Shown: positions 44,601 to 52,954 of the stretch, one piece after another
How the letters are laid out: each line of letters starts with the position of its first letter
Numbering within the stretch: position 1 is the first letter of the stretch
Assembly: GCA_016791475.1 (NCBI GenBank)
Contig: JAEUWI010000049.1
Span: 1 to 56,153, forward strand
DNA from: Candidatus Hydrogenedentota bacterium
Lineage (GTDB): Bacteria > Hydrogenedentota > Hydrogenedentia > Hydrogenedentales > JAEUWI01
Direction of reading: 5' to 3'
DNA length: 56,153 nucleotides
Translations under genes and position numbers: made by a program
Notes under the pieces: generated by a model
The model's input: the letters and a program-made list of their open reading frames with translations, nothing else
Told to the model about the DNA's origin: nothing
Databases searched by the model: none

Positions 44601-44823
44601 GGTGACCGGCGGTGCGGCGGATGCCTTTCAGACCGTGCGAATTTACAAGAAGGGCGGAACAATTCGCCTGATCGTGGACGACGTCATTTCCGCCGCGTGG
44701 GATGATGATGGCGTCACATACGGCCCCGTGCACGCCAATGATGGCTGGATCGGCCTGCGCCAGATGGAGCACGCAATCCGCTGCGAGTACGACCACCTGA
44801 AGGTGTATCCCCTGCTGCCGTAG
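41671..44823 (+). CDS. Exported beta-helix / FG-GAP / DUF1961 multidomain protein
   Basis: A 1050-residue exported protein: ATG 41671 with AAGG upstream and a signal peptide ending in ATQAQ. Residues of about 30-425 form a right-handed parallel beta-helix (repeated short strands such as NVLVDNVRGYDSKLRGAVEV). About 430-810 carries FG-GAP/VCBS-type repeats with calcium loops DFNGDGLLDI, DLDGDGALDV, DLDGDGDLDI, DVDGNGHNDL and DVDGDGDLDF. The C-terminal ~200 residues read as DUF1961, a concanavalin-like fold (FNARGINGESIFDPVL; YHISYWAGDRGTANIRKN). It probably binds or cleaves a polysaccharide at the surface. Which module is catalytic is unknown. Confidence 0.85.
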   Translation: MIRMSFPSHAGFNIALASMFLVLASATQAQPLPASGAALQGLIDAAPNHGTVTADRNAPLVLSTPLVIRKPLTLQGLNAELPAGLGKTPLVAIEADSVSIIDFELRGNADSVDQKDRNALLEIRGSNFRIERGAFLNSAKDGIMVDGAGVPDKDIVGGVIRDIVGRGNIRDLVSIGGGGEHGRRIRNVLVDNVRGYDSKLRGAVEVSDGTENITVRNVYAENSVYGVDVQDHGKPLQINTNVRIEGVTAVDCTHILRTANRPHGHAGLTIRDAVGVRCAQPLKISNTRDVTLENVRISEHPAGDKPPIAINKSDGVSIRDVVIRDSAHEGAGLLIENTGDVRIDGLVLLGDGNYLANVLRYRITEEGSFAGLRVHGVAGATTETGIVLEKGNENAILTDVVIAGNASAVDDQFHGARTTIESNTESKPVPARLVQGEAWKRHVIDNTSDGADGTRLADFNGDGLLDIATPWEQGGVVRVYPHPGRDKVRTPWPAITVGQVKSPEDAVFHDLDGDGALDVVSSTEGEERALFIHWSPLEAAQRLDGAAWQTVALPQSLGKQWMYVAPAQVDGRHGPDLVAAGKNEDAWIGWFQSPTDPRNAGEWQWKPLRQAGWVMSIVNVDLDGDGDLDILYSDRKGDNRGVWWLEHPGAANADGEWAHHAVGGLKREAMFLDVGYLDADGVLDIAAAVRDGEILLFSRPALDAAWTEREIPLPADGGIAKSVSIADVDGNGHNDLVVSTVEAKDRHAIFWLDGTPGAHWAPTDISGLEGTKFDRVEPLDVDGDGDLDFISSEEVEKLGVFWYENPHIGAVDEPESPPVSPLAGRKLIPADVDWEHPVYSTTFDDPAELSRWVLEGGKGAAIESGHLVLESTPPVEGEKSDHLVFWLNEVFPADFLLEFSIRPQNRKDGLAIVFFNARGINGESIFDPVLKPRDGVFKQYHSGDLNNYHISYWAGDRGTANIRKNAGFNLVATGPDLVTGGAADAFQTVRIYKKGGTIRLIVDDVISAAWDDDGVTYGPVHANDGWIGLRQMEHAIRCEYDHLKVYPLLP

Positions 44824-44838
44824 GTGGTGATGTCGGCT

Positions 44839-46203
44839 TTACGCGTCCATTCCGCTCAGGTAGTTGAGCTGTCCGTTGCTGTCGCCCAGTTTGTCCGTGG
44901 GGCAGCCCGCGTATTCGAGCACGTTGAGATAGAGGTTGGTCATGGGGGTGTCGGGCGCGTACTTGATGTGGCGGCCCGTTTTGATCTTGCCGCCCGCGCG
45001 CCCGGCGATAAGCACAGGCAGGTTGTTGTGGCTGTGGGCATTGCCATCGCTGATGCCGCTGCCATAGACAATCACAGAATGATCGAGGAGCGAGCCATCG
45101 CCGTCCTGGGTCGACTTCATCTTGTCGAGGAAGTATGCGAACTGCTCCATGTGGTAGCGGTTGATCTCCCTCAGGCCCGCGATCTTGGCTTCGTCGTTCA
45201 GGTGGTGGCTGATTTCATGATGGCCGCCGGATACACCCACTTCGCGATAGGCCCGGTTGCTGCCTTCCATGCCCATCATGAAGGTGCTTACACGAACCTG
45301 GTCGGTCTGGTAGGCCAGCACCTGCAGGTCAAACATGAGCCGCGCGTATTCCGCGTACGTCTCCGGCGCACTCTCGGGCACGGCCAGGTCGGGCGCCTTG
45401 TCGGCCACGTGGGCCTCGTTCCACTCGATTTGCCGTTCCACCAGCCGGATGGCGTAGAGGTACTCGTCCAGCTTGCGACGATCCGTCGGGCCCAAGTTGC
45501 GCTGAAGCGCCCGGGCGTCGTCCATCACCAGATCGAGGATACTGCCCCGGTAGTGCATGCGCTTCGCCAGGGCTTCCGGGCTCAACTTCTTGTCCTCGCC
45601 GCCAAAGAGCCGCTCGAACACCGCGCGGGGTTTGCCCTCGGCGGGGTTAGGCGTGGTCTCGGTGCGCCAGGAAATGCTGTTGGAGTAGGCGCAGCTATAG
45701 CCCGAGTCGCAGTTGCCCGCCAGCCGTCCGGGCTCCACCGTAAGCTCCAGCGAGGGATAGCGCGTATGTTCGCCGAGGTGCTTCGCCGCAATCTGATCGA
45801 CCGAGATGCCGTTGCGGATATCCGCGCCCGCCGTCTTGTTCGGGTGCACGCCCGTCAGGAAGGCCGCCGACGCCCGTGCGTGGTCACCACCGCCGTCACC
45901 CAGCGCGCGGGCGTTCAGGTGGGCCAGTTCCGTGGCCACGATAACATCGCCGCGGTGGGCGGCGATGGGCTCGAGCGTCCTGGGAAGGACGAAGTCCACT
46001 CCTTCCGCCGCCGGGGTCCATTGATCCATGATCACGCCATTGGGCACATAGACAAAGCCCAGGCGAATCGGCGCCGTGACCGCCTGCGATGCAAAGGCTC
46101 GCGCGGGCGCCATGGCGTCCAGCAGGGGCAGCGAAAGGGCCGCGCCCATGCCGCGCAGAAAGGTTCGACGATCCAGGTGTTTCTTCGTCAGATAACTGCT
46201 CAT
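44839..46203 (-). CDS. DUF1552 Tat-exported protein
   Basis: A 454-residue protein with a twin-arginine signal (DRRTFLRGMGAALSLPLLDAM). DUF1552 landmarks: FVYVPNGVIMDQW, HARASAAFLTGVHPNKT, GRLAGNCDSGYSCAYSNSISW and the C-terminal HNNLPVLIAGRAGG. This family takes the DUF1501 position next to DUF1587/1592-type cytochromes. Its ATG overlaps the stop of the upstream cytochrome gene by four bases. It converges with the beta-helix gene, 15 bases away, with no obvious terminator between. Confidence 0.93.
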   Translation of the reverse strand: MSSYLTKKHLDRRTFLRGMGAALSLPLLDAMAPARAFASQAVTAPIRLGFVYVPNGVIMDQWTPAAEGVDFVLPRTLEPIAAHRGDVIVATELAHLNARALGDGGGDHARASAAFLTGVHPNKTAGADIRNGISVDQIAAKHLGEHTRYPSLELTVEPGRLAGNCDSGYSCAYSNSISWRTETTPNPAEGKPRAVFERLFGGEDKKLSPEALAKRMHYRGSILDLVMDDARALQRNLGPTDRRKLDEYLYAIRLVERQIEWNEAHVADKAPDLAVPESAPETYAEYARLMFDLQVLAYQTDQVRVSTFMMGMEGSNRAYREVGVSGGHHEISHHLNDEAKIAGLREINRYHMEQFAYFLDKMKSTQDGDGSLLDHSVIVYGSGISDGNAHSHNNLPVLIAGRAGGKIKTGRHIKYAPDTPMTNLYLNVLEYAGCPTDKLGDSNGQLNYLSGMDA

Positions 46204-48167
46204 GATGCCTCTGCTTCGATTTCCTGCCGGGTGAAAGGCAAGCTCCGCACAATCTCGTAAATCAGCGCCGAGAATCGGTAGTCACGCTGCTCGACTCCCG
46301 CCACGATGCCGTCGATTACGGGGGTGTCGAAATCTTCGACACCCCGGCCCAGTGCATAGGTTAGCATTTTTTCCGTCAGGCAGCGAGTAAAATCGGTCTT
46401 GCGCTCCAGCAGCACCCGCTTCAGTTCGCCCGGTCCGGCGAAGGTCTTACCGTCGGGCAGTACGCCGGAAGTGTCCAGCGGCTGGCTGTTGTCTTCCGTG
46501 CGCCACGCGCCGATGGCGTCGTAGTTCTCCAGGCCGAAGCCCAGGGGATCCATGCGGTTGTGACAACTCGCGCAGCTCGGGTTTTCCCGGTGCATCTCCA
46601 GCTTCTGGCGGAGCGTGGCGCTGGAATCGATCTTCACCTCGTCCAGAGGCGGCACGTCCGGCGGCGGTGGTGGCGGCGCGGAAGCCAGCATGTTTTCCAG
46701 CACCCACAGCCCGCGAATCACGGGTGAAGTGCGCGTGGGCAGCGAAGTCACCGTCAGCACGCTCGCCTGGCCCAGCAGGCCCCCGCGCACACTGGGATCC
46801 ACGCTGACCCGTTGAAACTCGGGCCCTGCGATGCCGTCGATCCCATAATGTTTGGCCAGCGCTTCGTTCACATACGTGTAGTCCGCATCGATAAATTCGA
46901 GCAGGCTGCGATCTTCTTTCACCACCGATTCAAAGAACAGGTTGGTCTCGGTGGCCATGGCCTCCCGCAGATCGTCGGTGAACTGGGGAAACTTGCCCGG
47001 ATCGGGATCGACCCGCTTCAGGTTGCGGATCTGGAGCCACTGGCCGCCGAAGTTCTCCGCCAGCGCCTTCGACCGGGGATCGCGCAGCATCCGGCCCACC
47101 TGGTCGCGCAGGGTGCGCGGATGGCGGATGGTGCCATCCTGGGCGCAGGCCATCAGTTCTTCATCGGGCATACTGCTCCAGAGGAAATAGGACAGGCGGG
47201 AGGCATAGTCATAATTGGCGACGCGAAAGTCGGCGGCGGGGTCGGCGGCGACCCGCTCGCCTTCGACGCGGAAGAGGAAGTGGGGCGACACGAGCATGGC
47301 CTGGAGGGCCAGTTCCAGCCCTTCGCTGAAACCGTCGCCCGAGTCGATGGCCAACTGGTAGAGCGCCTCAAGTTTTTCGATCTCGTCCTTCGTTACCGGG
47401 CGCCGATAGGCCCGGGGAGCCAGCGTCTTGATAATGCGCTCTGCACAAACGGCGTCGTGCTCGGGAATGGCGTGATTGCACACCAGAATGCGGCGGTTCG
47501 CGGGCGAGATCTTGCCATACTCCGCCATCTCCCGGGCCAGCGCATCGCCCACGATTTCCTCCGCCACATCAAGATACTTCTCAGCCAGCATGGGCGAAAG
47601 GGTGAGGACATCGCCGATGTTGTCGAATCCGTAGCCCGTGTCATCCGGGGGAAAGGCCTCCGCCGGGGTGGATTCGACGCCAAGCAGATCGCGCACCGTG
47701 TTGTTGTATTCCACCCGGTTCAACCGGCGCACGGTAACGCGCCCGGCGGTGGGTTTCATGGCGGCAAGCTGTAACTCGCGCTGTTGCTGGAGCGCGGCAA
47801 CGAAACCTTCGACTTCGGCGGGCTCGGGCGGATTCTTGGGCGGCATCTCGCCGGTGGAGACCACCTGAATGATCTTGTCGAGGAGTTCCAAGTCGTTGAT
47901 CGCGCCGTGCGCCTTGATCAGGGCCTCGAAGTCCAAGCCCCCTTTTTGTACGTCGGCCCCGTGGCAGTCATAGCAATGCTTCGCAAAGAACTCGCTGGAC
48001 GGACTCGCGGAGGCGGACAGCTCTGGTGGTGCGGCGCGCTCGCCCGGGGGCACGCTCTGGCAGCCTTCGCCCGCCAGTGCCGCTGCAATGCTGAGCGCAC
48101 CGGCGCACACGATGCGGCGCCCCGGCAAGCCCGCAACGCCGCGCTCTGAATAAATTCGGCGTTTCAT
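46200..48167 (-). CDS. Planctomycete cytochrome-type protein (PSCyt / DUF1587-1592-1588-1585)
   Basis: A 655-residue exported protein from ATG 48167. The N-terminal hydrophobic segment ends near LAGEGCQS; the lipobox is not canonical, so lipidation is uncertain. A heme motif CYDCH is at 65-69 (PSCyt1 type) and a second, CASCH, is near residue 545. The modules appear in the family order: DUF1587 (RRLNRVEYNNTVRDLLGV), DUF1595-type (LAPRAYRRPVTKDE), DUF1592 (YDYASRLSYFLWSSMPDEEL), DUF1588 (GGLLGQASVLTVTSLPTRTSPV) and DUF1585 (EKMLTYALGRGVE). It overlaps its DUF1552 partner (ATGA). The pair is a second, non-homologous version of the DUF1501/DUF1553 pair 10 kb away. Confidence 0.92.
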   Translation of the reverse strand: MKRRIYSERGVAGLPGRRIVCAGALSIAAALAGEGCQSVPPGERAAPPELSASASPSSEFFAKHCYDCHGADVQKGGLDFEALIKAHGAINDLELLDKIIQVVSTGEMPPKNPPEPAEVEGFVAALQQQRELQLAAMKPTAGRVTVRRLNRVEYNNTVRDLLGVESTPAEAFPPDDTGYGFDNIGDVLTLSPMLAEKYLDVAEEIVGDALAREMAEYGKISPANRRILVCNHAIPEHDAVCAERIIKTLAPRAYRRPVTKDEIEKLEALYQLAIDSGDGFSEGLELALQAMLVSPHFLFRVEGERVAADPAADFRVANYDYASRLSYFLWSSMPDEELMACAQDGTIRHPRTLRDQVGRMLRDPRSKALAENFGGQWLQIRNLKRVDPDPGKFPQFTDDLREAMATETNLFFESVVKEDRSLLEFIDADYTYVNEALAKHYGIDGIAGPEFQRVSVDPSVRGGLLGQASVLTVTSLPTRTSPVIRGLWVLENMLASAPPPPPPDVPPLDEVKIDSSATLRQKLEMHRENPSCASCHNRMDPLGFGLENYDAIGAWRTEDNSQPLDTSGVLPDGKTFAGPGELKRVLLERKTDFTRCLTEKMLTYALGRGVEDFDTPVIDGIVAGVEQRDYRFSALIYEIVRSLPFTRQEIEAEAS

Positions 48168-48230
48168 GGTGTCACTATAGCAGTCTGGACGTCCGGGATG
48201 CACCCGAACTGCGCGCGGCGTTTCCCGACC

Positions 48231-48244
48231 GTTGGTTTACCAAC
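48231..48244. promoter_or_regulatory. Small inverted repeat in the divergent spacer
   Basis: GTTGGT-TT-ACCAAC lies in the spacer between the divergent cytochrome gene (start 48167) and DUF1559 gene (start 48413). Such a dyad could be an operator, but the only evidence is its symmetry. No sigma-54 site is found for this second DUF1559 gene. Confidence 0.25.
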
Positions 48245-48412
48245 GCGGGTGCCATAGCGGAAACCATCTGTAAAGTAAGCTAGTCTAACATCTGTCAATA
48301 CTGATATCACGACCCGCGGCCGGCAGCAGGCGGGCGTGGCGACCCGGCAGGCCCCTGTCCAGGGACTGCGTGTCGATCCCAACCGAACGGACAGAAAATG
48401 GAGTGGCTTACC

Positions 48413-49306
48413 ATGTCGCGTAAAGGTTTTACCCTCATCGAGTTACTGGTTGTAATCGCCATCATCGGCATACTGGCGGCGATCCTGCTGCCAGCCCTGG
48501 CGAGAGCCCGGGAGGCCGCACGGCGGGCCTCCTGCCAGAACAATTTGAAACAACTGGGACTGGCCTTCAAGATGTACGCCAACGAGTCCCGCAGCGAGAA
48601 GTTCCCGCAGCGAAAACCCCTGAAATGCAACGGGGCGTTATCAACGGACACTATTTTCGACGGCGAGGCGATCATTCCCGAGTACCTGAGCGACGTCAAT
48701 GTCGTGTTTTGCCCGAGCTGGATGAACGAGTCCAGCGCCCAGGACCGCTATGATCGGGCGCGGGGCAACAACAACGGGGTAGTCGAAGCCTGCGAATTGA
48801 CCAAGGAGCCCTACGACTATACGGGCTGGCTGATACTGGACGACTTGAACATTCTCGGCGCCGCCAAAGTGGACACGCTGGGCGCCGGGAAGAATGGGCA
48901 ATTTGAGGAACTGGACTTCATCGGGACCCCCTGGGGTGATCTGGGGGCGCAAAACGCCGCCACCCTCGGCGCGGCAAATGACCAGGATTTTCGGGCGAGC
49001 GCCTTTCCCGGATCGCAGGCGGGTGGGGGCGATACGCTCTTCCGGCTGCGCGAGGGCGTCGAGCGCTTCCTGGTCACGGATATTAACAATCCCGGGGGAA
49101 GCGCCCAGGCCCAGAGCCACGTGCCGGTGATGTGGGACCACATTACAACGGCGGAAAACGACGTGCCGCACAAACCGGGCGGCTGCAACGTGCTGTACAT
49201 GGACGGCCACGACGTCTTTGTGAAGTACCCTGCGGAGCTATTCCCCGTGACGGCCGCGAGCGCCCGCACCTTTGCGCGCTACAACCGCGTCTTTGACGGA
49301 TTCTGA
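48413..49306 (+). CDS. DUF1559 pseudopilin-like protein with type IV prepilin leader
   Basis: A 297-residue protein. ATG 48413 has GGAG 9 bases upstream and gives the leader MSRKG before [19 protein letters not shown]; an ATG at 48398 is less suitable. The first ~60 residues are almost identical to the other DUF1559 protein at 39039 ([19 protein letters not shown]), after which the two diverge. The family signature near the end is [17 protein letters not shown]. It ends just before a strong terminator that it shares with the convergent kinase gene. Confidence 0.9.
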   Translation: MSRKGFTLIELLVVIAIIGILAAILLPALARAREAARRASCQNNLKQLGLAFKMYANESRSEKFPQRKPLKCNGALSTDTIFDGEAIIPEYLSDVNVVFCPSWMNESSAQDRYDRARGNNNGVVEACELTKEPYDYTGWLILDDLNILGAAKVDTLGAGKNGQFEELDFIGTPWGDLGAQNAATLGAANDQDFRASAFPGSQAGGGDTLFRLREGVERFLVTDINNPGGSAQAQSHVPVMWDHITTAENDVPHKPGGCNVLYMDGHDVFVKYPAELFPVTAASARTFARYNRVFDGF

Positions 49307-49322
49307 AGACCGTAACGACGGG

Positions 49323-49353
49323 GGCGCCGCATCGGAAAGACCGATGCGGCGCC
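49323..49353. terminator. Bidirectional hairpin terminator
   Basis: A perfect 13-bp stem (49323-49335 with 49341-49353) with loop AAAGA lies between the stops of the convergent DUF1559 gene (49306) and WD40 kinase gene (49360). On the plus strand a T-rich stretch TTACTTTCCTTTC follows. Confidence 0.75.
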
Positions 49354-49359
49354 GCCAGA

Positions 49360-52300
49360 TTACTTTCCTTTCGCCACCAATTCACCGTCCCAGGGCGCGG
49401 CTTCGAAAATGCCTACACGACCATCCAGCCCGGCGGTGGCCAGAATGTGTCCATCGGGACTGAAGGCGACGTCCTGGGCGCCATGGGAGAGGGTAAGAAG
49501 CGCGGCGCCGGTTTCCAAATTCCAGATTTTCACCATTGTCTCGTCGCAGGCGGCCACACGGGTGCCATCGGGATTAAAGGCAACCTTGCTGGCGCGCACT
49601 TTCAAGCCCTCCAGCCGTTGGCGCAATTCACCAGTTCTTGCATCCCAAATCAGGACGGGCGAGGCGTTGGAGGAACCTGCGATAAGTGCGCCGTCACTTG
49701 AAAAGGCTACGCCATAGATCCAGCCCTCGTCTCCCTCCAGTTTGGAGACCAGCGTTCCTTCGCGCACGTCCCAGATATACAAACCGCCGTCGCGACTGCC
49801 GCCGGCAACCCGGGTGCCGTCGGGACTGAAGGCGACGGAATCAACGCATCCAGTCGGCCCGGTCAGATCGCGCAATCGGCGCTGGGTAGTGGCGTCCCAG
49901 ATCTGTACCGTGCTGAGTTCGGGCTGGCCCTGACCCCACCCTGCGGTGGCCATGAGGCTGCCGTCGGAACTGTAGTCCACACAGCGGGCGCCATTGGTAT
50001 ACTCCGGCACCACCAGTTCAGTCACCCGTTCCCCTGTCGTCCAGTTCCAGGTGATGTACTTGCAATCGGCGTCAGCCCCGGTCAGAAGATCGGAATTGGG
50101 AAGAAATGCGAGGTGATTGGTCCACCGCCCGTCACCCTCAAGTACCCGCAGTGGCGCCGAAGGAAGACGCCCCCCATCGGACTCCATCGCCCAGAGGAGC
50201 ACCCGGTTGTCCCCGCCCGAAAGCCAGTGCCCCGCCGAAGAGGCGAGATAGCGACCATCGGGACTGAATCGTACGGCGTTGACCTCCGAAGTGTGACCGA
50301 CAAGAAAGACACCCTTCCCGGGGGACTCGAGATCCCAGCGGGTGGCGCAGGCCGAGCCTTCCACGGTCACCAGATGGCGACCGTCGGGTTCGAATACGGC
50401 CCGCCGGATATTCCGATCACAGCGTATTCCGGTCGGCTTCTCCGTCCCGGTCCGGGTATCCCAGAGCTTGACCCCCCGCTCGGAATGGGTGGCGATCAAG
50501 GCGCTATCGGGGGAAAAATAGATCCCAACGACCTTTTTCGTATGCCCGTCCAGCGTGCTCTGGAGCGACCAGTCACTTGTATTCCAGAGCTTGGCGTTGG
50601 CGTCGCAACCGGACGAAGCCATCAGGCTGCCGTCTGGACTAAAGACAACACGCAGCGCGCCCTGGGTGCCCGTTTGCAGATTGGTCAGGTGCGCTTCGAG
50701 GTTCTGGACGGCTTCTCCCCGCTCCCAGTCCCACACCTGGAGCAGGCCCGACTCGCCAGCGGACACAAGCCAGCGGCCGTCGGGTGAGAAGGCGAATCCG
50801 TTCAAAATACTGGACTCTGAAATCAGCACCGACATCGATTCGCCCGACGCCAGGTCCCACCGATGGATCTGGCCGCCGGCGGCACCCGCAACCAGAAAGC
50901 GGCCATCGGGCGAATAGGCCAGGGCATTGCCCCTATCACCCGTATCCAGGGCGTAGGACGCGATGGGGGCCGCCGACAGGATATTCCAGCGCACCGCGCC
51001 CCGACCGGTCAGGTGAAGGGCGAACTCCTCGCCCCCCGGTCGAAAAACAGGCGTGACGTCGGACGCGCCGACCGCGCCAACCGCGTCATACGCGCGGACA
51101 TGCGCCAGGGCCGGAAGGGACCAAAGATCCACCGCCCCCGCGTCGCTCACCGTCAGGATATGGCGGCCATCCGGCGATATCTCCGCGGAAGCCAGCCAGC
51201 CGTCCCCAAGCTGGCCGACAGACTGAATCCGATCCAGCGCGAAGGAAAGCCTGCCCCACTCCCAGTCGCGATAGTCGGGCGGACAGGCCGCAAGTACCGT
51301 GCGCGCTTCGGAATAGCGGTTCTCCTCCAGGGCGCGCTGGGCCGTCAAAATCGACAGGTCATACCCCTTGCGCTCCGAACTGACCCGGAGATCGTGCTCC
51401 GCGGCATGACGGGCGCTGAGGCTGATGTACGAATAGATTCCCAGGCCGCAGAGGAGGCCCAGCGCGAGACAGACGGTAACCACGACGGGCCGGTGCCGCC
51501 GGAGGAAGCGGCCCAGAAGTTCGGCGGTTCCGTACTCATAGGCGCGCACCCGCGCACCCGCCTGGTACAGCGCGATCTCTTCCGCCAGCTCCGACGCGGA
51601 GGCATAGCGCGCGGAGGGCTCCCGCTCCATGGCGCGACGGCAGACGGCGATCAGGGCGGGGGGCGCTTCGGGACACAAGCGCTCCGGGGGTGACGGCGGT
51701 TCGGACGCCGACTTTCGGAGCACCTCCAGCCCCGTGGAGGCCTGATAAGGGCGACTGCCCGTAAGCAATTCGTACAGCACCGCGCCCAGGGCGTAGACAT
51801 CGGCCCGCTCATCCAGCTCGTCGTGTTTTCCGGCCGCCTGCTCGGGAGCCATATAGTGGGGAGTACCGAGTAATTGCCCCGCCATGGTCAGCTCTTGCCC
51901 GGAGGCGTCTTCGCCTTCAAAGACGGCCGGTTTACCGGTCGCCTCGGCGCTCCCCACTTCTTTGGCAAGGCCCCAGTCAATCACCTGGGTCTCGCCGAAT
52001 TCACCGATCATGACATTGCTTGGCTTGATGTCACGGTGGATAACACCGTGGGCGTGGGCATATGCGATAGCCTGGCAGAGGCCGAGGAAATGGGGCAACA
52101 GCGCCATCCGCGATTCCAGCTTCGGCGACGCTTTGATCGCATCGCGCAGGGTTCGCCCCCGCACCAGCTTCATCGTGTAATAGAGCGCGCCGTTCTCGCG
52201 CACGCCAATTTCGTGAACCGGGATGATGGAAGGATGCTGGAGCCGGCTCGTGATGCGGGCCTCGCGGAGAAATCGGGCCACCACCCGACCATCGCCGGCG

Positions 52301-52746
52301 GAGTCCCCGGTCAGCAACTCCTTCAGGGCGACCTCGCGATGCATGCGCCGGTCCCAGACGGCCAGAATTCGGCCCATGCCTCCCCGCCCGTGTTCGTGGC
52401 GCACTTCATAGCGCTGCTCTTCACGGGCCTGTTTCCGCAAGCCGGGCTCGGGATCGGCAAGGTCCCGGAAGCGCGCCAGCGTGTCCAGGGGAGAAGCCCC
52501 GCGCTTAAGCAAGTCGGCGGGATATCCGCTTTCTGTGGCCAGTTCGTGGCGTTGGATCGCTTCGGAGAGATCCTCGAGCAGGCGCTTTTCTTCTTTGCGG
52601 AGGTGCCCCAGTTCGGAAAGAGTTTCCAGAAGAGAGAGATCGGGCGAAGACTGGGACAGCGCCATGGCCTCTTCAATGCTCGCGGGAGGCACATGGAACA
52701 TGCGCACGCTCAACGCGGAAACCACCGCGTCAAAATTGCTCTGCAT
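49360..52746 (-). CDS. Ser/Thr protein kinase with WD40 double propeller
   Basis: A 1128-residue protein from ATG 52746 (GGGAGGG about 5 bases upstream). Kinase at about 113-395: GRGGMG (120-125), Lys142, HRDIKPSN (HRD 237-239), DWG instead of DFG (257-259) and APE (300-302). One membrane helix is at about 420-441. A short helical spacer (to ~530) is followed by fourteen WD-type units recognised by SPDG-like turns, which would make two seven-bladed propellers. Planctomycete kinases of this design are thought to sense or scaffold through the propeller. DWG replaces Phe by Trp and need not impair activity. The gene is divergent from an aldo/keto reductase. Confidence 0.92.
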   Translation of the reverse strand: MQSNFDAVVSALSVRMFHVPPASIEEAMALSQSSPDLSLLETLSELGHLRKEEKRLLEDLSEAIQRHELATESGYPADLLKRGASPLDTLARFRDLADPEPGLRKQAREEQRYEVRHEHGRGGMGRILAVWDRRMHREVALKELLTGDSAGDGRVVARFLREARITSRLQHPSIIPVHEIGVRENGALYYTMKLVRGRTLRDAIKASPKLESRMALLPHFLGLCQAIAYAHAHGVIHRDIKPSNVMIGEFGETQVIDWGLAKEVGSAEATGKPAVFEGEDASGQELTMAGQLLGTPHYMAPEQAAGKHDELDERADVYALGAVLYELLTGSRPYQASTGLEVLRKSASEPPSPPERLCPEAPPALIAVCRRAMEREPSARYASASELAEEIALYQAGARVRAYEYGTAELLGRFLRRHRPVVVTVCLALGLLCGLGIYSYISLSARHAAEHDLRVSSERKGYDLSILTAQRALEENRYSEARTVLAACPPDYRDWEWGRLSFALDRIQSVGQLGDGWLASAEISPDGRHILTVSDAGAVDLWSLPALAHVRAYDAVGAVGASDVTPVFRPGGEEFALHLTGRGAVRWNILSAAPIASYALDTGDRGNALAYSPDGRFLVAGAAGGQIHRWDLASGESMSVLISESSILNGFAFSPDGRWLVSAGESGLLQVWDWERGEAVQNLEAHLTNLQTGTQGALRVVFSPDGSLMASSGCDANAKLWNTSDWSLQSTLDGHTKKVVGIYFSPDSALIATHSERGVKLWDTRTGTEKPTGIRCDRNIRRAVFEPDGRHLVTVEGSACATRWDLESPGKGVFLVGHTSEVNAVRFSPDGRYLASSAGHWLSGGDNRVLLWAMESDGGRLPSAPLRVLEGDGRWTNHLAFLPNSDLLTGADADCKYITWNWTTGERVTELVVPEYTNGARCVDYSSDGSLMATAGWGQGQPELSTVQIWDATTQRRLRDLTGPTGCVDSVAFSPDGTRVAGGSRDGGLYIWDVREGTLVSKLEGDEGWIYGVAFSSDGALIAGSSNASPVLIWDARTGELRQRLEGLKVRASKVAFNPDGTRVAACDETMVKIWNLETGAALLTLSHGAQDVAFSPDGHILATAGLDGRVGIFEAAPWDGELVAKGK

Positions 52747-52954
52747 CGTTCCCTCCCAGCCCGGAAACAATCCGAAATACTTCCGAAAACAAAGTCAGTG
52801 CGCTGCTACCATACTACCGAAAAAATAACCGAAACGCCAGCCGTGTTTTCGATCGGATTCTTGGGTCCAGGCGGCTCCGTAGTGGTTTACACGCGGACCG
52901 GTCCCGTGCCATGATGGTCATGGACACTTCCACAACGCGGAAAGGATGCGCTTC

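Noticed and set aside
44824..46260. Long plus-strand open frame opposite the DUF1552 gene (478 codons)
   Set aside because: It is a frame shadow in GC-rich DNA. The minus frame has a Tat signal and DUF1552 motifs, while the plus frame has no signal, ribosome site or known motif.
46200..48167. Certain lipoprotein status of the DUF1592-type cytochrome
   Set aside because: The residues before Cys36 (AGEG) do not match a standard lipobox, so only export is claimed.
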